DNA from: Gnetum montanum
Lineage: Eukaryota; Streptophyta; Gnetopsida; Gnetales; Gnetaceae
Direction: 5' to 3'
DNA: 64,000 bases
NCBI GenBank assembly: GCA_015680685.1
Contig: MNCI01001960.1
Coordinates: 145,323 to 209,322, forward strand
Part shown: piece after piece, positions 49,514-62,339 of the stretch
Position numbering within the stretch: position 1 is the stretch's first letter
How the letters are laid out: each line of letters begins with the position of its first letter
The notes under the pieces: model-generated
The model's input: only the letters and a program-made list of their open reading frames with translations
Told to the model about the DNA's origin: nothing
The model's database searches: none
Translations under genes and position numbers: made by a program

Positions 49514-50662
49514 TTAATCCTTCTTGTTATTGAAATGGGGGATATCCCCCATAACTAAACGGTTGAGTATGGCAAGGATTAATAAATGGGAAATGAGGAT
49601 CCTTGCATATTGGTAATATTGAAACTGGTCCATACTTATCACGTTGGATTTCACATAGTTCATAATAAGCATAGTGGAGCACTTCATATGATGTAGTTCC
49701 TGGATAACGAGTTGACCCACTATGATGTTTAGGACCATTAAATGATATGCAAGGATTGGGCTAATGCCTCTCACGGTTATGTTCATTGGGCCATATGGTT
49801 GTTGGAGTGTTAGTTGGTGGCCTTGATGAAGTTACATGGGGCATTGGGTTTGAAGGTAAGGGTGCACCACAGTGTGGGACTTGTGCTGAGTTGGAAGGTG
49901 CAGTGGCCTCAGAATTGTGTTGTCCCTTCCTACAGCTGTGTTTAAAGAAAGGACACTTTTGATGTTGAGGAGGCTCATCACTGTTGTTAGTAGCTGCATC
50001 ATAAGTGTTGTTTGTGGGTTGCAGTGGTACAAACACCTTAGGAACAGTTGGTGGCATTGTGGAAGAAGCAAAAGGATAAGAATGTTGAAAGTTAGGAGGA
50101 ATGTAAGGTGCGCAAGGTGGTGGTTGTGTTGGAGGTATGGGTTGATAGTATTGTGGAGAATGGTATTGTGGTGAGATAGAGTATGTTGGCCCAATTGAAG
50201 AAACAGGGTGTTGAACGTGATAAGCATTTAGATTCGGTTGGTATGAAGGGTGCCTCCAATCTAAGGGTGGATTCCCCCATGACTGGGATTGTTGCCACTA
50301 TGATCGAACACAGTATCTCTGTATGAACTCTGGATGTAACGTGTTTCCCCAATGCTCATGTAGATGTAACAATATTGGGCATTGATGCTTGGGATGATTG
50401 TAGAGGCATATGTTGCATTCATACATATGATTAGCAGTTGAGCACTTATTCCCTTTATTCTTTTTCTCTGAATGCCTATTACTTTGTCCTGCCTCTTGGG
50501 TTGTCAAAACTCTATCTCCAATGATGTTGATATATTCTCCACATTTTTGATTCATCCATTCCAACATCTTATTGATCTTTGCCTCAGCTTCTTCTAACGA
50601 TTGTTGTATTGGCAAAGATGATGTTTCCACCTTGAGATTTGTTGATGTCTCCTTGTTATAAT
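49514..50662 (-). pseudogene. Gag-like proline/glutamine-rich remnant cut by element D
   Basis: Minus-strand frame in three blocks split by stops. The first block has a short coiled coil (EEAEAKINKMLEWMNQKCGE) and a zinc-finger-like C-x2-C-x3-H-x4-C in YECNICLYNHPKHQCPI. A long Pro/Gln/Tyr-rich stretch (HSPQYYQPIPPTQPPPC) follows, and then a second short Cys/His cluster (KCPFFKHSC). The coding sense runs into element D at 50662, so the N-terminal part must lie beyond D, outside the window. I do not recognise the family; it looks like the nucleic-acid-binding part of a retroelement structural protein. Confidence 0.5.
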
Positions 50663-52170
50663 TGAAACACCACAAAATTTTGAGCTTAGTACTTCTCCAA
50701 CAAGAATCGGGCTAAGTCATGACATTCCTCGGCATGACTAAAGCTCGACGGCTCCACAGACAGCTTCAAGCGGAGTCAAACTCAACAAGGAGTAGTTCCC
50801 TAGGACCCATTGACAACCACAATAACATCTGCTATTAAAAATGGCAACTTCGGAGCTCCACATACTTAGTTTTCCCTAAGTATACGTTTTCAGCGTATAC
50901 ACCTAGTGTATACACCCAAGTTTGTATCACAGCATATACGTCTAGCGTATACGCCCAGCATACACATCCCTAGCGTATACGCCTGGCATGCAATCCCCGG
51001 AGACGGCATGAAAACAGCATTGCGGAACCAAAATTTGGTACAAGGCATCAACTCACATGAAAAGAGCAATCATCCGGTATTGACGTTAAGCATTCTAGAG
51101 TCTATACACTGAATATGTACATCTTGTACGTCCAGCGTATACGCCCAGCATCCACAGAATATACGCCCAACATCCACAGGATATACGCCCAGTAGACATC
51201 CATAGCGTATATGCCCTGCATATACGACCAACAATTATAGCGTATACAGCCAGCAGTTATAGTGTATACACCCAGCATATACGCCCAGCATGTACAAAGT
51301 CTACAACTAGTGTCAACTGAGCTAAACATGTACAGGTAGCATCTTCAGGGTAGCTGAATTCAAATCTAGAGAACGAGTGACTTCTTTCACTCTGATCAAG
51401 TCTGTACACCGAGGTTACATGTCTAGCATGTATATGCTAGCGTACAACCATATACGCTGGCGTATAGCGCTATACGGTAGTGTACAACACACTGTATACT
51501 TGCAAATTTTATTCTTTCGCATCCGGTCAACGCACTACGTGTCACCCAGCCCGAGTCTAACGTCTAAACCTATATAAAACCCCACTTTTTCATTAGAAAT
51601 GGGGTTGGGAATTTTGAGCAAACTAGAGAGAAAAACAGAGATGCTAAGAACCAGAGCAGAGCACCTTGTACGCTAGACTTCAACCCTGTACGCTGAGCAT
51701 ACAGCCTCTACGCTGTGCCTACAGTTTGAACCAGCACACTGTCATCCCTGCATCCACCGAGGCTATTTATCTGCCTTGTGTAAAAGCCACAACTATGTTA
51801 GACCGGTGCATTGTAACTCTCCCTTTGTAATAATATTATTGCATTTTCTTCCTAAAATCTGTTATAGTTTTTCATTAATTTTTGCATGTTTATTGTTTAT
51901 GCCCTCGTACTCTTATGCTCTGTTTACACCAATTACGTTGTTTACATTTCATTTTACATCTATTACGCCGTTCACATATAACCCAGTGTATAGCACCTCA
52001 GTGTACGTTTGGGGAAATCCTTGTCTAATCCGCGTGCGGACCACTCAAGGTACTCTGCCTTCGTTCATTCCAGCTTGCCCTCAAGTGAAGGTAGGGTCTT
52101 CTGGGCATGTCTGGAGATCCCCCAGTCTCTATTTCATTCTAGCCAGAGACCAATGATTTCAGATGGTACA
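50663..52170 (+). repeat. Element D 5' LTR, 1508 bp
   Basis: Runs TGAAACACCACAAAA to agatggtaca. The start matches the sense starts of B and C. U3 at 50885-51500 is full of gcgtatacgc-type palindromic words with cccagca spacers. TATA box tatataaa at 51571-51578. The 3' end is inferred from the primer site five bases further on, since the second LTR is not in the window. Confidence 0.75.
51571..51578 (+). promoter_or_regulatory. LTR TATA box of element D
   Basis: tatataaa downstream of the gcgtatacgc-rich U3. Confidence 0.6.
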
Positions 52171-52175
52171 GAAAT

Positions 52176-52193
52176 TGGCGCTAGAAAGAGGGC
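52176..52193 (+). promoter_or_regulatory. Primer binding site of element D
   Basis: tggcgctagaaagagggc, five bases after the LTR; the same site as C and B with two changes. Confidence 0.7.
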
Positions 52194-52389
52194 CAAAAAG
52201 TACCTAAAACTTAGTGTGCTTCAGAACTCCCAGTGTCTACGCTGCCGAGTATACGCCGACCTTGTCTACAAACCTCCCAGCTTCTACTTTGCTAAGCTTA
52301 AAACTTACCATTCCCAAACTTCCCAGCATCTACGCTATTAAGCGTCTACATTGCTGAGCTTATGCCAACTCTATCTGCAACATTCCCAG

Positions 52390-52685
52390 CGTCTACACTT
52401 TTCAGTTTACGCTACACGCTCTATGTCGTAGACTCGTCTACGCTACTATTCAGTTTACGCTACATGCTCTACACTGTAGGCTCGTCTATGCTACTATTTA
52501 GTTTACACTACACGTTCTACGCCGTAGACTCATCTATGCTCCTGTTCAGTTTACACTACACGCTCTACACCGTAGACTCGTCTACGCTGCTGTTTAGTTT
52601 ACACTACATGCTCTACGTTGTAGACTTGTCTACACTACTATTCAGTTTACGCTACACGCTTTACTCTATAGACTCCATCTATGCT
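52390..52685 (+). repeat. 48 bp tandem array, about 6 units, in the element D leader
   Basis: Unit cagtttacgctacacgctct followed by a gtagactcgtctacgct hairpin and actatt. Because 48 is divisible by three, the array stays open and looks like a protein of 16-residue repeats (LFSLRYTLYVVDSSTL), but it lies before the gag start. Confidence 0.8.
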
Positions 52686-52865
52686 GCTTAGCATATACGC
52701 TGCCACTATACATTGTATACCTATACGCTGTCATTATACGCTAGTCGTTGAAGCCTATATGCTAAGACCCAGTCTATACACTATACACCATGAACGTAGG
52801 TTTACGCTACACTAGGTATACTAGTTTCATATGCCTTCACTGTGTCATATTCTCAACTGTTCATC

Positions 52866-55800
52866 ATGAACACCGCAAACTCCAACGCTGTAACCAAGCC
52901 ACTCACTGACATCATAGGCACCATGGTTGTTCAACAACCCATGGTAAAACCCACTATGGGGCCTCACTGGTCTCTTAGATTGCAAGGGAAAAACCCATAT
53001 TTTAACATCATACCCTAGGACCAATACAATTTCATATGTGTGAAAATACAAGCACGCCTAACCATGGACCAAACTGAGATCAAGGCTAAAAGACAATACG
53101 AATTGTTTTACAGAGGGGGACATGAGTTCATCCCTCCACCATACGATATCATTCCTCTCCCGGAGCATTACTCTGAGCTTATCTCTCAGCTCTTACTACT
53201 AACAAATTAGCCCCTAGACCACTCCATGGAAAATCCTCAATTGAAAGAGAAGGATGACTTCGCAGCTCAATCCGAGCACGAAAATTCGTACCACACCCTT
53301 AGCCCACAAACTTATACAAACCCATCGTTTCACCGATTCACAAGCAAAACTACGTCCCTCTAGCGATTTAAAATCACGCAAGCACATGGGCCTTAACAAG
53401 ATGCATCCACTCTCATCTTCATTCCTCTAGTGACTGATGTTCAGTCAACAGGCTTCCCCTCGCAATTCCTCCTACGGCCACAGTACCCCTGTTCTTACAA
53501 ATGCAACCTCCTCAAAAAAATGTAGGAGTAACCTTCCCACCCTATGTGATTGGAATGCCGCACGTAATACCGGCCTCTACGTCTGCTCATTACATACCGT
53601 GCATCCCAACCCAAGGAACATCCTTCACAATGGTAACCCAACAAGTTTAGGGGATTCCAACACAAAACATGACCGGGCGATGGACAATGATTGGTGCCCA
53701 ATCACATCAACCCCCTCATTATAACATACCACCTCACACAACCTTACAAGCTAATATTCCTCAAGGACAACCACAACAACAACAACCCCCTGCCTACAAT
53801 ATGTCGCCCCTGATACCACCCACTATGAATATTCCGCAAGTACAACCTCCAACTACACAGTTTTCAGCCTTCCAACCCACTATTCAACAATCCAATTTGT
53901 ATACTGTACCACATCCCCAACCTGCCATCTCACCTAGCACTCAAGACTGGGCTGATGCTAAAAAACTAATTCAGGAACTAACTAACAAGGTCAAACGCCT
54001 TAAGACAATCGCCGATGGAGAGTTGAAGGTAGTGGACTTTTATCACGATGACCCCATTAGCTCTTCCGTTTCGCCCCTAACCTTACCCAAGGGTGTATCT
54101 TTGCCGACGCTAACTAAGTATAATGAGGAGACAGACCCCAATGCTCACCTTGTAATGTTTAGATTAGAATGTGTGCTGCTTAAGGTGTGGCCACATGCCA
54201 TTCTGCGAGTGTTCCCTATGTCCCTTGTAGGGAGAGTGCTTGATTGGTATCAGGCCTTGCCACAAAACTCAGTATCTTCTCTGGAAGATTTGGTGGACGA
54301 ATTTGTCACCAGGTTCAAGTATAACTTGAAGCCTAAAGACATGCTAGATAGCCTCATACAAGTCAAACAAGCACCCCTTGAACCTGTCTAGAAATTCATC
54401 CAGCAGTGGAGTGCTGCTCTCAACGAACTTCACGAGTTGATCCCAGAGATGTATCTCCTCATAATTCTAAAACAGGCTATCAATGACTTCATCAAATCCA
54501 AACTGTATTATCTTAATGCACATAATCTGAGTCAAGCATTTGTACAAATCAAGAGCATAGAGGAGGCAACGCAAAATAGTCATGATCCTGCATATTTAGC
54601 CTTTAAGAATCAACACAGTAAGAAAGATAAAGAAAAGGTTAAAACAACTATAGTAGCATTAGCATAAACACAATAAGAAAACATGGGACAACAAAGAAAA
54701 CTGCCTATTGCCCCTACTAATTACACTAAATCCACTCCTGCGACTGCACTAGAATCGTCCTCATCACAAAACCCAACATCGAATTGTATAAGAAACTTTG
54801 AGAGGAAAGAACCCTCCCAATACACACCACTACCCATGAAACCATCGCAGTTGTTCGACCAACTCTTGAAGGCTGGATTAATGAAACATAAACAATTATC
54901 CCCTGCAGTGATCCAGAGGCACGATCGGTTCTGTCAATTGGTTCAGAACCCAAGCCTAGCAATGCCAGATGAACCCCCAGTGCCAAAAGGCTTTAGAATG
55001 GACCATTTCTGTGACTATCACCAATGTAATGGGCATGGTACGGATTACTATTTCACCCTAAAATAAGATATCCAACGAATGATCGACGGAGGAAAAATCA
55101 CTTTTGATGAGGCCAACCCGGTCCAACCAAAAAACCAGGCCATGGGTGTGTATAAAGATCCGCTAAATACCAAAGAGGCACCGTACGTGATTAATACAAT
55201 CTACCTTGATAATGAACCTGAAACACCTAGCATTAACATCATCTATTCTGACCATGAGCAGAAAATGCCTAATAAACCATTTCTAGTGCATATTCCACCC
55301 ACTGTGCAAACACCCGTGCCTTAAAAATCACACTTCCTACAAAAGCCTTATGTCATCTGAGTAGCCCCCACCGTGGCAACTCCTAACACCCCGACCCACG
55401 AAAAACCATATGTAGTGCGCGTACCTCCCCTCGCTGCTACCGCAAACTCACCAACCCCTCATATTCGACTTGCCCCTTACGTAGTCTGAGTACCACCCGC
55501 GGTCACAACAGAGGAGGTACAACCTCCAGCTAGGCCAACTCCATACGTCGTTGGAACATCCGAACATCCTAGTGATCACCAATCCTCCACTTCCCAAACA
55601 CAAAATAAACCAAGCCCCTATGTCATCAGGGTGCCTAGCCAGTCTGGCACTCAACCACATGCAACTGTCCAACCACAACCCCAACCTTCTCCATATGTAG
55701 TATGAATCCCAAGGCAACTTGAGGCCTCAAAACCAACCGCACCCCCACGTCACACATGAGAACGCCTAGTAGATAAGCTTACACGTGAACGCTTGGAGAG

Positions 55801-56220
55801 GGAGCGTCAACGGTTAGCCTTAGGACCTCCTAAACCTACCCCGCTAAACGCAATACCCATGACACACCCTAAAGATAAACCAAACACAGGCCATGAGGGT
55901 GAATCATCCAAAAAACATGATACGCCTGAATCAACGATTCCAGGTAAAATTGACAAACTAACTATACATGAGATAAAAATGTTGGGCCCAATGGACCAAG
56001 TCATTGCCGATAAACACACGCCCAATAGTAGAGATCTAGCGATGGCTCTAACACAGGTCACACAAGCGCTTAAACAAAAGAACACTTCACTGAGCTTATA
56101 CGACCTAGTGTTAACATCACAAACCCATTGCGAAGCTTTAGTGCGCATGTTAACATCTATCCCAGTAAGCGAGGACTTGCCTCCAAATGAACCTTCAATT
56201 CATGTGGTAATGTACTAGCC
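52866..56220 (+). pseudogene. gag: Element D gag (broken by stops)
   Basis: Start ATG 52866 (MNTANSNAV). The N-terminal block LRLQGKNPYF...QYNFICVKIQARL parallels C. A Pro/Gln-rich linker lies at 53400-53940. The core gag domain is at 54040-54670 (KYNEETDPNAHLVMF, DWYQALPQ, FVTRFKYNLKPKD). The knuckle-like FCDYHQCNGHGTDYYF is near 55010, with tyrosine replacing the last cysteine. A region of repeated YVV-R-VPP modules (55340-55720) follows, then LKQKNTSLSLYDLVLTSQTH near 56070. Stops near 53020, 53210, 54390, 54665, 55063 and others. Confidence 0.83.
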
Positions 56221-56239
56221 CAAAGGGTTAACTTCCAAG

Positions 56240-57064
56240 CCATTAAGTTTCCATAGTGACAACATCAAGTTGGATTAGAAAATGGGAGAGGTAACAACAA
56301 CCCCTATGTTCATAACACTACGACTAAACCAATTCAAGATACATAGGGTCCATGTAGATGATGGAGCTGCCACAAATGTAGTACCATATCCCATCATCAA
56401 ACAACTGGGGCTCACAGAGCTAATCAGACCAACTGCCACCACATGCTTGAAATCATCCAGTGGGTCACGCATGATAGTCAAAGGCACCGTGACTTTAGAC
56501 TTTATAGCAGGGGATCAATTCCCCACATCTGTCGACTTTGTGGTAATTGATGAAATGCCAGGGTTCAACCTAATATTGGGAAGGCCCTGGTTAGCCCAAC
56601 TATAAGCAATCTCTTCCCCTATACACCAAGAAATTCACCTGCCTTATGAAGGTGGTGAAATCATTATACACGAGAAGGCTGCTACACCCATCATCTCATC
56701 GTACGTAGACATAGACCAAGGCTCAGAGGTTAAGCTCAAAGATCCTAGACAACATGACATAAATAAACAACAACTGGTAGGCGATAATCCTTTAAACACA
56801 AAAGAAAATCCACCCAAAACAGAAATACCTGAGCCTGACATTGTACATACGCAGCCTCACCCAGAAACTGCAACTGACACAGAAACCACAATACATGCAG
56901 TAGTGCAAGAAAACACTAATGCAGGAACAATTCCATCAGACGTCCCTTGGGCTGAATTACCATTCAACGTGATCAGTAAAGGGGACACTGAATATAGAAT
57001 CACACACGCTAACGCATCTCCTCACATCAAAATGAGAAAAATCAAAAAATTACTAAAACAATAA
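56240..57064 (+). CDS. Element D aspartic protease
   Basis: Frame with TTPMFITLRLNQFKIHRVHV, active-site loop VDDGAATNVVPYPII near 56350-56395, FNLILGRPWLAQL near 56565-56605, then an acidic tail ending SDVPWAELPF and a basic KMRKIKKLLKQ before the TAA at 57062-57064. A TAA/TAG break follows AQL at 56606. The tail should be joined to RT by splicing, as in C; no clear donor was found. Confidence 0.82.
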
Positions 57065-57365
57065 ACAACAAACTGTCTGAAATGACGTTAAACTACAAAC
57101 TGTCCGAAATGACGTTAAACTACAAATTGTCCAAAATGACGTTAAACTACATTCCAAGTTCAGAATGACGTTAAACTATCATGTCTGCAATGACATAAAA
57201 CTAGCCACGATCAGAAATGGTCGGTCAACCGAGAAATCCACCTGTGTTATTCGAAATGTCCCTTGCTTACGCTGGGGCTCAAAATGGCCTTAAACTACGC
57301 ATATGGCCTAGAATGGCCTTAGACTAGTGCGTATGTGGCCCGAAATGGCCTTAAACTAGATCATC
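57065..57365 (-). repeat. Hairpin-motif array downstream of the element D antisense gene
   Basis: Read on the minus strand: agtttaaggccatttcgggc, agtttaacgtcatttcggac and similar, eight or more copies. Inverted repeats include ggcc-N6-ggcc at 57337-57350 and tgtc-N6-gaca at 57182-57195. Same relation to the antisense gene as in B and C. Confidence 0.8.
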
Positions 57366-57729
57366 CACTTATACTTCATTTTCTCCCTAATTCTGGTTCA
57401 CTATTTGAATTTACACTTGCATTGTCATGTTGTCAATAACAATATTCGTAATTTTCTTTCGTTTATAGTTACATTCCTACTTATAATTACATTCATGCAC
57501 TATACTTAGACTATGAAAACACACCAAAACATTTTATATTGCTGTGTCATGTTTACATTTAAACCCAAAATAGACAAAAAAATATATAAGTAAAAAATTA
57601 TGTATATATACATGTAATGATGTACAATTACAAGAGTCAACTGATTTTATTCATTCGTTCAATACAACTTAAATTCCTCAATTTACAATTCACATATAAA
57701 TCTGAGTCAAAATAATTTCAAAGCAAAGA
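57366..57729. other. Spacer downstream of the element D antisense gene
   Basis: AT-rich, no feature recognised; probably 3' UTR of the antisense gene and part of the pol intron. Confidence 0.5.
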
Positions 57730-60700
57730 TCAAACATCAGGGGTAGGAGGATCATCCCCTTTAGACCTGCTGGCATCATGAGCCCTCACTCCACTGGGGC
57801 CAGCTTCCTGAACATCATCATCGCCTTGATCCTATTAAATGCAAAAGAAACAATCAACATAAAGATAGAAGAGAAAACCTTCAAACATTGTTCAATGAAT
57901 GAATTTCATGATAACAAAATTCTTACCGTAGGGGATCCCTCTAAATCTAACTCCAGCCAACGGAGGATTTCCTCCTCTGAAGCGCTCGCCCAATCGGTGC
58001 CATCAAGGCCTAGGTCGACATCTGCAAAGGCCTTCCCCTTGTTAACAGCTGACCAGGTAGGACACTTTAAAGGGAATTAACCCATAGAAACCTCCCTAGA
58101 AGTGGTTGTAATTACCCTTGTAGGCGATTCCATCTCAACAGTTGTATTTTGAGTAAAGGTATCAAATGTAGAGTGCAGACCCAGACCCTCCAGAAACATC
58201 TCAAGCTGACGCTTTTCAATAGATACTTCTTTCAATGATTTCTTATAATGGTGCTTGTGGTTCTTCTCATCTTAACCCCACTTACACACCTTGGAAGTGA
58301 AAGCCTTCCAATCTTGACACTTGAGGTTCAATAGATCTACCTGCGCCTAACGCTCTGCTAGTTTCCAGGTCAGTGATGCATGATGATTGAGTAGGTTCCA
58401 GTATCTAGTATAAGTGACCTCGGAAGTCTGCCAAGAACAATCACCACTTAGTTTAGTAGAGGTGAACTCATACCGAGCCTTAAGATCATCACGCTCAATT
58501 GACAACTCAGAAACTTCTTTCTCCTTTGCTTGAACTTGCAACCACAACTGTTTGATGGAATGCCTACAAGTCCAAAGCGATTTGGTGTTGTGTACAAGAC
58601 CTTCCGCCACCTAGTCGTAAACTGGCCTTGTTATCTGCTCAACTTCTAGGGGTAGTGTGGGCAAACTCTAAATGCTAACAGTCTCAGAAGGATCCCACCT
58701 CAGTTTGGCACCTACGCACACAAAAAAACAAATGCTAAAACGACAAAATGGGGTGTGAAACTCTAAAGCTGCAAAAAGACTCAAAACATTCGTACCTATC
58801 TCAGGGTGGGCTTCCTAAATACGTTCAACGATATCTTCAGCAATACCAGCCACAAAATCCATTTTACTTGGCATCTCAGTCCAAGTAAATGCTCCACGAG
58901 TATGAGATAGACTAACCTCCGTGGTCCTTTCAGGGGGAGCCGTTTTCATAGGCACATCCAGCCACATCGTTCTGGTTTCACTACCTTCGTCTGGAAGGGA
59001 TGAAAACACAAAAGTAAAACACCATGGAAACAACGACTCACAGGGAAACACAATAAAATAAAAAGAAATATACCATGTTCTCTGTCCCCTTCTGGGTTTG
59101 GGGGTTCGCCTAAATCCAGTCTTCCCTTAAGGAAGCTGTTGAACATTTCATCGACACCATTCTAGTCATCCACCAATTTAGTCTCTATGGTGTCTTCCCC
59201 TAGCTCTTCCATCCCTCCCACCTGATCTTTGCTTACATCTTCCTCCTCAGTCATCAATTCCGTTGTAGCTTCCTCCTCTTCAATGATAGTCTCTAATTCC
59301 TACCTCCTCACTTCTCGTGTCAAGTCTGAAGGCATCAGTGGCATCTAAGCGGTCAAAATAAAAATTATGCATAACACAAAAAGGACAATGTAATAAATGT
59401 GCCAAGTTTATTTACCTTGGATAGGCATCTTGAACCATATGCATTTCACCCGTGGCTCTTCTATATCTGAGGCAACCTTTGTTAAGTGTTCACGTTTTGA
59501 AATCTTTGACTTGGCTTTCCCAATTGTCTCTTTAACGATGCGTTCAGCTCTCCTGGTAGTATAAGGCACGTCATCTGGTTCCAACCTCACACTGTCACGT
59601 GTGTGGATTGAGGTACCAGATGATCCTCCCATCGTGATGGACACTAACTCATCAATCCCCTCAGGAGCGTCTTGAGACTCAACTATCTCGAAAAATTGGT
59701 TGACCCACAGACAAGACAACTAAGTACGATCCCATAGAACATATTTATTGTCAGTGTGAACCACTAAAAACTTGGCCAAAAGGTGAAGATATCTGGCAAA
59801 AAATGCAAAGGTAAAGTGGGACTGCGCCTCAACATTTGAGCGCAACCGCACTATCTCCTTATGAAGGCCCGACAACAAAAATTGGGCCCAGTTATAATGC
59901 ATCCTGGTTTCTAAGATAGTTCGCATAATACACATAGGTTCAACACCAAGACTCTGTACCTGGGAAAGGGATTTAGGGAATACCCATGCCCTAAACAGGG
60001 GATATAATTCATTAACTTCCTCAACCTTTGACTTCCCCTACATAGGGAATCCCTTAGCATCCTTGGTAACGCCGAACTAGTCCTCCAACTCACGTACCAT
60101 ATGAAGCTCTTTCTGAGCCCTATCCAAAACTACATCTACGCCACCCGCCGGTACACCAAATAGGTTCACAAAGAATTCGGCCAACAGATGGAAGACTATC
60201 TTAACACCCTTAATCTAGGTGTTGTAGTAAGAGATGGATTTGTCAAATGAATCAACAATCCTAATCATTTCGACTATCGACACATTAGGGCTAGGGGTTG
60301 TAAAGAGCTCCATAAGGTTGACATCATCTAAACAACAGATGATGGACAGTGAGGCATGGGTGCGTAACCATTTCTGTGCCTTACTGATCTCCCCGAACAT
60401 CATCGAGAGGGTACTCTCAGTTCATGCTGTCGTAACAGGGTCTCCACCAGGAGGGACATCAACTGTAGATACAATTCAAAACCATCACATCAGTATAACC
60501 CCTGGTAGTTAAACAAACACATTAACACATCTAGAAAATATGGTCACTTACCTTCAGTAGTGGACTTAGAGGTGCTACCCAAGTTAGAGTCATCAGGAAA
60601 AATTTGTCCCTTATGCGACCAATCTCCATGCAACCACCCACGAGCCGTGCACTATGTAAACATTCTAGAAAATAATTTATGGAAATGGACAATATCACCC

Positions 60701-62276
60701 TTGGTTTGAGCTAATATAGCTCCACAAAGGGTGGGATCCACCATAAAGGTCTCTAGAGCCGTATGAGCCAAGGCAAGCCCATCATCATTAATGCATGTCC
60801 CATCTTGGGTAACTTGGGGCTTGAAAAAGAACAGTTATCAAAATAGAAGCAAATGCCAATTGAGAAAAACCAAGCATGACAAGCTAAACAATATTACCTC
60901 TCTACCTGGTACACTATGCCAGGAGGGTTCTGAAACAACATGTGCGCATGTGCAGCTAGAAACAAGGTGTTGTTCAGATAATCACGTCCTTGTGGCAATA
61001 GGTCCCACACATGCGCTTATGGGCAAGTAGATCTGGGCCCGCCAGAGGGACCTTCCTCGATCACAGGCGGCCCCTTGTCAATGTCTTCCATGAAGATCAT
61101 GATGCCCTCTGAAGCTCCTAGCAACATCGACTCAAGCATGCTCCGAGCCACTTGTTCATTCAGGTGCGACTAGACCACCACCTTAAATCTGTCCAGCATG
61201 AAGTCGAGGAATTCATAGGCCCCTTCCTTGAACCATACCCCATTATTGTCAACAGTCAAACCAGGGGTAGGTTCATTGGCCTCAATGGGGCCAAACCACG
61301 CCAATACTTCGACTAGCTCAACTAACAGGAGGAAAGGTTCAGTGTCCCTGCAAGTAACTAGAATGCCACGATAAATCAGCCATACATGAAAATGAGATGA
61401 AAAATAAAATTTCACATTGTAGGCCGACATTTAGAAAAATTACCAACTTTTTATGCTTGGTGTATACGCTGCCGAACTCGGTGTATATGCTGTCGAAAAA
61501 CTATTTACGCTCAGCGTATACGTTGCCTAACTCGACGTATACTTTATCAAAAAACTATTTACACTCGGCATACATGCTACCAACAAACTATTCGCACTTG
61601 TTCGCACTTGGCGTATATGCTATGAAAACAGTTTACGTTATACGTTGTGCAAATAGTCAGTGTATACGCTGCGCAAATAGTTTACGCTGAACACTATGCA
61701 AATGGTTTATGTTGTACACTATGAAAATAGTTTACGCTATACACTATGAAAATAGGTCTATGCTCTACCCCACCTAAAAAGAATAAACTATTTATGCTTA
61801 GCGTATACACTGTGAAAATCATTGGCATATACGCCGTGGAGACCACCAGCATATACACTGTGAAAACAGTCAATGTACACACTGAGAAAATTGTTTATGC
61901 TTCATACTAATAAAATCATCTACACTTCATGCTGGTAAAATTGTTTATGCTATGCACTGACAAAACAGTTTATGCTCTATACAGTTTACGCTATACGCTA
62001 TAGAGACCCTCTATGCTGCGGACCTACGCTCAGCATACAGGTCCTCTACGCTAACTATCTACGCTGGGCATATACGCCGAAACCCTGTATGCCAAAATAA
62101 CATGTACAAATGAAAATAACTAATAGAGGCAAGATTAGAGCCTACCTGTGTGACGATCCAAGCCATGATGGAACCTTCGGCCTGGGCAAACACTGTAGCA
62201 TGGCCTCGCTCTCCTCCACGAAAGTTAGATCAGGCCCCTTCCTCCCCTGGCTTTCTACCTCCTTGCCCTTACCCAT
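57730..62276 (-). pseudogene. Element D antisense gene, eight exons, FCP1/NIF-like pseudo-phosphatase plus transposon-type domain
   Basis: Minus-strand gene between protease and RT of a plus-strand element. Exons (high to low): 62276-62146, 61347-60898 (450 bases), 60819-60552, 60462-59416, 59344-59074, 58990-58796, 58711-57927, 57831-57730. Splice signals are good (cacag-gtaggc after exon 1, tgaag-gtaagt after exon 3). Exon 2 has the clearest HAD-like pattern: FLLLVELVEVLAW, GVWFKEGAYEFLDFMLDRFK, VVVWSHL, NNTLFLAAHAHMLFQNPPG; motif I Asp is Glu and the DD pair is AA. Exon 4: VKIVFHLLAEFFVNLFGVPA. Exon 7: LWLQVQAKEKEVSELSIERD helix and HKHHYKK. Few stops compared with B and C. An in-frame Met at 62336 is an alternative start. 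The exon 3 start is one base out of phase. Confidence 0.83.
61437..62060 (-). repeat. gcgtatacgc-rich intron 1 of the element D antisense gene
   Basis: The 798-base first intron is built largely of words such as gcgtatacgttgc, gtgtatacgctgc and tttacgct, the same words as in the D LTR. Intron 1 of B likewise carries the gctacact words of the B LTR. Confidence 0.7.
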
Positions 62277-62339
62277 TTTGGCATCCTCTATGCTGCAATT
62301 GACAGGGTCTATGATGAGGTCTAAACCGCATGCCAAACT

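Noticed and set aside
52362-52691. A 109-codon protein of LFSLRYTLY repeats
   Set aside because: Open only because the tandem unit is 48 bases. It lies in the leader, with no other coding sign.
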